DNA of 64,000 nucleotides from Pyropia yezoensis (taxonomy: Eukaryota; Rhodophyta; Bangiophyceae; Bangiales; Bangiaceae): the NCBI GenBank assembly GCA_009829735.1, contig CM020620.1:11219420-11283419 (forward strand), in the 5' to 3' direction. The position numbers were made by a program, and so were the translations under genes. Positions 62,282-64,000 of the stretch are shown here, piece after piece (the stretch's first letter is position 1; each line of letters opens with the position of its first letter). The notes below the pieces were generated by a model that ran no database searches, was not told the origin of the DNA, and saw nothing but the letters and a program-made list of their open reading frames with translations.

Positions 62282-64000
62282 ATGTTGGACCCCCAGGTAC
62301 CCGGGGGCGAGGACGACCTCCTGCTTGAGGAGGAGGAAGAGGTGATGGTGGACGACGTTCCCGTCTCTGCCACCGCTGCCGAGTGCTTCTTGGCGAGCTC
62401 GTCCGAAGACGAGGGCGACCGGGTAAACGTCCGCGTGGCCCCGGAAGGTGCGCCTGGCGGTTTGTCGTCCGTGTGCAGCGGCACGACGGCTCCGTCGGGT
62501 GGCGGGCAACCGCGTGTAGCGGCTGCCTCTACCCGTACTCCTCCGGCGGCCCGGATGGCTCCTGTGTCCGGTGCCGGCGCGGCTCTACCTCAAGACGCCG
62601 TCGCCGGCGTGTCGGATGGTCGTGGCGGCACCCCGGCCGGGACGGCGGGTCAAGACGGCGCGGGTGCCCGCCCGGTTGGTGTATCCGCGGCGGCGGGTAA
62701 CGGGTCTACCCCTGCTGCCCCCGTGGTGCCCACGTCGGGCCCGGGTGGCGGCGATGCTCTGCCCGCGGTGCCGCGGACGCTTGGTGGTCAAGAAGTGTCT
62801 ACCCCGATGGCAGTCGACTCCGGGAGCTACTCCGGGCGGGCGCCCGCCCTTCTTCTTCCTCCTCGGCCCCGTGCACCTCCGGCACCGGCCCATCTGCCGG
62901 TGGGGCATCCCCCGGCGCCCCCGATTCTTCCTGGTCCTGCCCGGGTTGCCCCGTTGGGTGGCGGCGTCGCCGTGGCGGCGGGTCAACCCGCCATGTTGAT
63001 GTCCGATTTGGTGGCTCGGGTTCGAGGCATGACTGTGCAAGAGTCGATGGAGTCCGCTGGGCGGATGCGGGTGGACTTCCACCAGCCGCGTCTCCCTGGA
63101 GAGACCTCCCGGTGCGTCAAGGTGGACCCGATTTGGGAGCGGGAGTTGGTGCTGTGGCAGTATTGACCCCCAGGTAGGGGGGCAACACGTGCCATGCAAG
63201 GGGCGGCAGGCCACTAGCCTGATCCGTTCCTCCCCCTGCATTTGGGTCCATATTCCCTAAGTCTGGGATAGTTAGCTTAGTAGTAAATCCAACTTGGATT
63301 TGAGGGTTTTCTGCATTTATCGTCTTGAATTTTCGTGTGGCCCGGTGGGCAGGTGCTGGGGTGGGAGATTCTGAGTGGCGAGATTCTGAGTGGACCCTGG
63401 GGGGATAAGGGGAGGGACAGCGGGGCTTGGCCCTGCGTCCCCGTCCCGACCAAGAAGCTGTTGGACCACGCACCATCCTCTTGTTTGTCCGTGGGGGGTT
63501 TGCCCCACAACAGGGACAGAGTGTGTGCGACTTGCACTTCTTCCGGTTCCCCCGACATGGGAGGCAGCCCTTGCACACCGCCCCTACTTGGGTGCCGTGT
63601 GTGCATGTGGTTTTTGCCACAGGTGCGGCTGGTCAACCAGCCGAACGCGGTCCGGGTGGAACACCATTGAATCCTGAGTCAGCCGGACGACCGGCATGCG
63701 CAGCTCTGGCGCACCCGGGTGGGGCGGGGTGAGGTTTACCTCGATTCCGCCTTCGGGGTATGCGACTTGATTGCCCCCGCGTTGCCGCGGGAGGTTGACT
63801 ACCCGGCTAGTGCTCGGGGGATTGCGGCGGCGGCGGAGCCGGTTGCGTTTGGGGAGACGGTGGGTGATACCGGCCGGTATCCCGGGTTCGAGTACTTCCC
63901 GGGGGTGTCCCCGTACCTGAAGTTGACGGCTCCGTACCCGCCTATGGCGGGGTTGAAGTCAGCGTCGAGCTGGCGCCGCAACCATGGTGTCATGGCGGAT
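62282..64000 (+). CDS. Gag-like or unknown ORF, interrupted by the ~470-bp element, runs off the window
   Basis: ATG 62282 starts an acidic N terminus (EDDLLLEEEEEVMVDD), followed by a long Ala/Gly/Pro/Val linker and then an ordered part (SDLVARVRGMTVQESMESAG, VDPIWEREL) up to 63148. The next codon begins the insertion. After 63622 the same frame resumes (VRLVNQPN), meets a TGA at 63668-63670, and then reads cleanly to the window edge (RVGRGEVYLDSAFGVCDLIAP, YPGFEYFPGVSPYLKL). Splicing 63149-63622 restores the frame but leaves the TGA. Splicing 63149-63703 (AG at 63702-63703) also keeps phase and removes the TGA. It resembles the unknown ORF at 5496-7343 in style, hence the gag-like guess. 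No zinc knuckle is seen before the window ends. Confidence 0.5.
63152..63622 (-). mobile_element. Complete copy of a ~471-bp introner-like element with terminal inverted repeats
   Basis: The element begins CTGTGGCAGTATTG and ends TTTTTGCCACAG, so its ends are 8-bp inverted repeats (CTGTGGCA/TGCCACAG). GTG precedes it (63149-63151) and follows it (63623-63625), which fits a 3-bp target-site duplication. It interrupts the plus-strand ORF in phase 0. The GT of the left GTG and the AG at the element's end delimit a 474-nt GT-AG intron, a multiple of three. The orientation given (minus) is that of the left copy at 1-418. On the minus strand it has a Cys-rich ORF from a GTG codon with CxxC pairs; whether it is translated is unknown. 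No transposase is encoded, so it would be non-autonomous. Confidence 0.65.

Overview
The window looks like nuclear DNA of a GC-rich eukaryote, most probably a bangiophyte red alga (Porphyra/Pyropia type). This is inferred from mostly uninterrupted reading frames, extreme GC-rich simple sequence (poly-G/poly-C tracts up to 58 nt), Gly/Ala/Pro homopolymer-rich proteins, and a bifunctional trehalose-phosphate synthase/phosphatase. No rRNA, tRNA or CRISPR array was recognised. Many genes change frame at or near homopolymers, so some breaks may be sequencing or assembly indels rather than mutations.

Layout. 1-5118: a Ty3/gypsy chromovirus, plus strand. It has a CCHC gag, a candidate -1 frameshift site, then protease, reverse transcriptase, RNase H, D,D(35)E integrase and chromodomain. 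5496-7343: a minus-strand ORF of mobile-element character with one in-frame TAG. 8636-11939: an Ala-rich, probably secreted protein with one frame break. 11949-13202: a Cys/His-rich minus-strand protein. 14939-15439: a truncated SET-domain reading. 17199-18323: an alpha/beta hydrolase. 19280-20784: a near-perfect 1.5-kb inverted repeat. 21745-26316: the TPS-TPP gene, divergent from a class I methyltransferase with a C-terminal zinc ribbon (27161-28705). 29245-35721: minus-strand pieces that probably form one or two very low-complexity genes, including a bZIP transcription factor. 35722-43006: gene-poor, G-run-rich DNA. 43007-44071: an E3-binding-protein (PDHX)-like subunit of a 2-oxoacid dehydrogenase complex. 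45256-46330: a broken minus-strand coding patch. 46697-48787: a secreted beta-propeller protein. 53454-56561: a large P-loop NTPase with a Crinkler/RHS-like architecture. 56600-58213: a decayed gene. 59297-61004: two minus-strand ORFs behind a TATA box. 62282-64000: a gag-like ORF running off the window.

The most interesting structure links the two window ends. A sequence of about 470 bp is present twice at roughly 98% identity, in opposite orientations (1-418 and 63152-63622). The complete right copy has 8-bp terminal inverted repeats, is flanked by a 3-bp GTG direct repeat, and sits inside an ORF so that the GT of the repeat and the AG of the element end make a GT-AG intron whose removal keeps the frame. 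The left copy ends in AG exactly at a gag codon boundary. This is the signature of an introner-like, splice-competent transposable element.

Functionally the host genes are unrelated housekeeping or regulatory genes: trehalose metabolism, an oxo-acid dehydrogenase subunit, a methyltransferase, a hydrolase and a transcription factor. They are interspersed with mobile elements that occupy both flanks.
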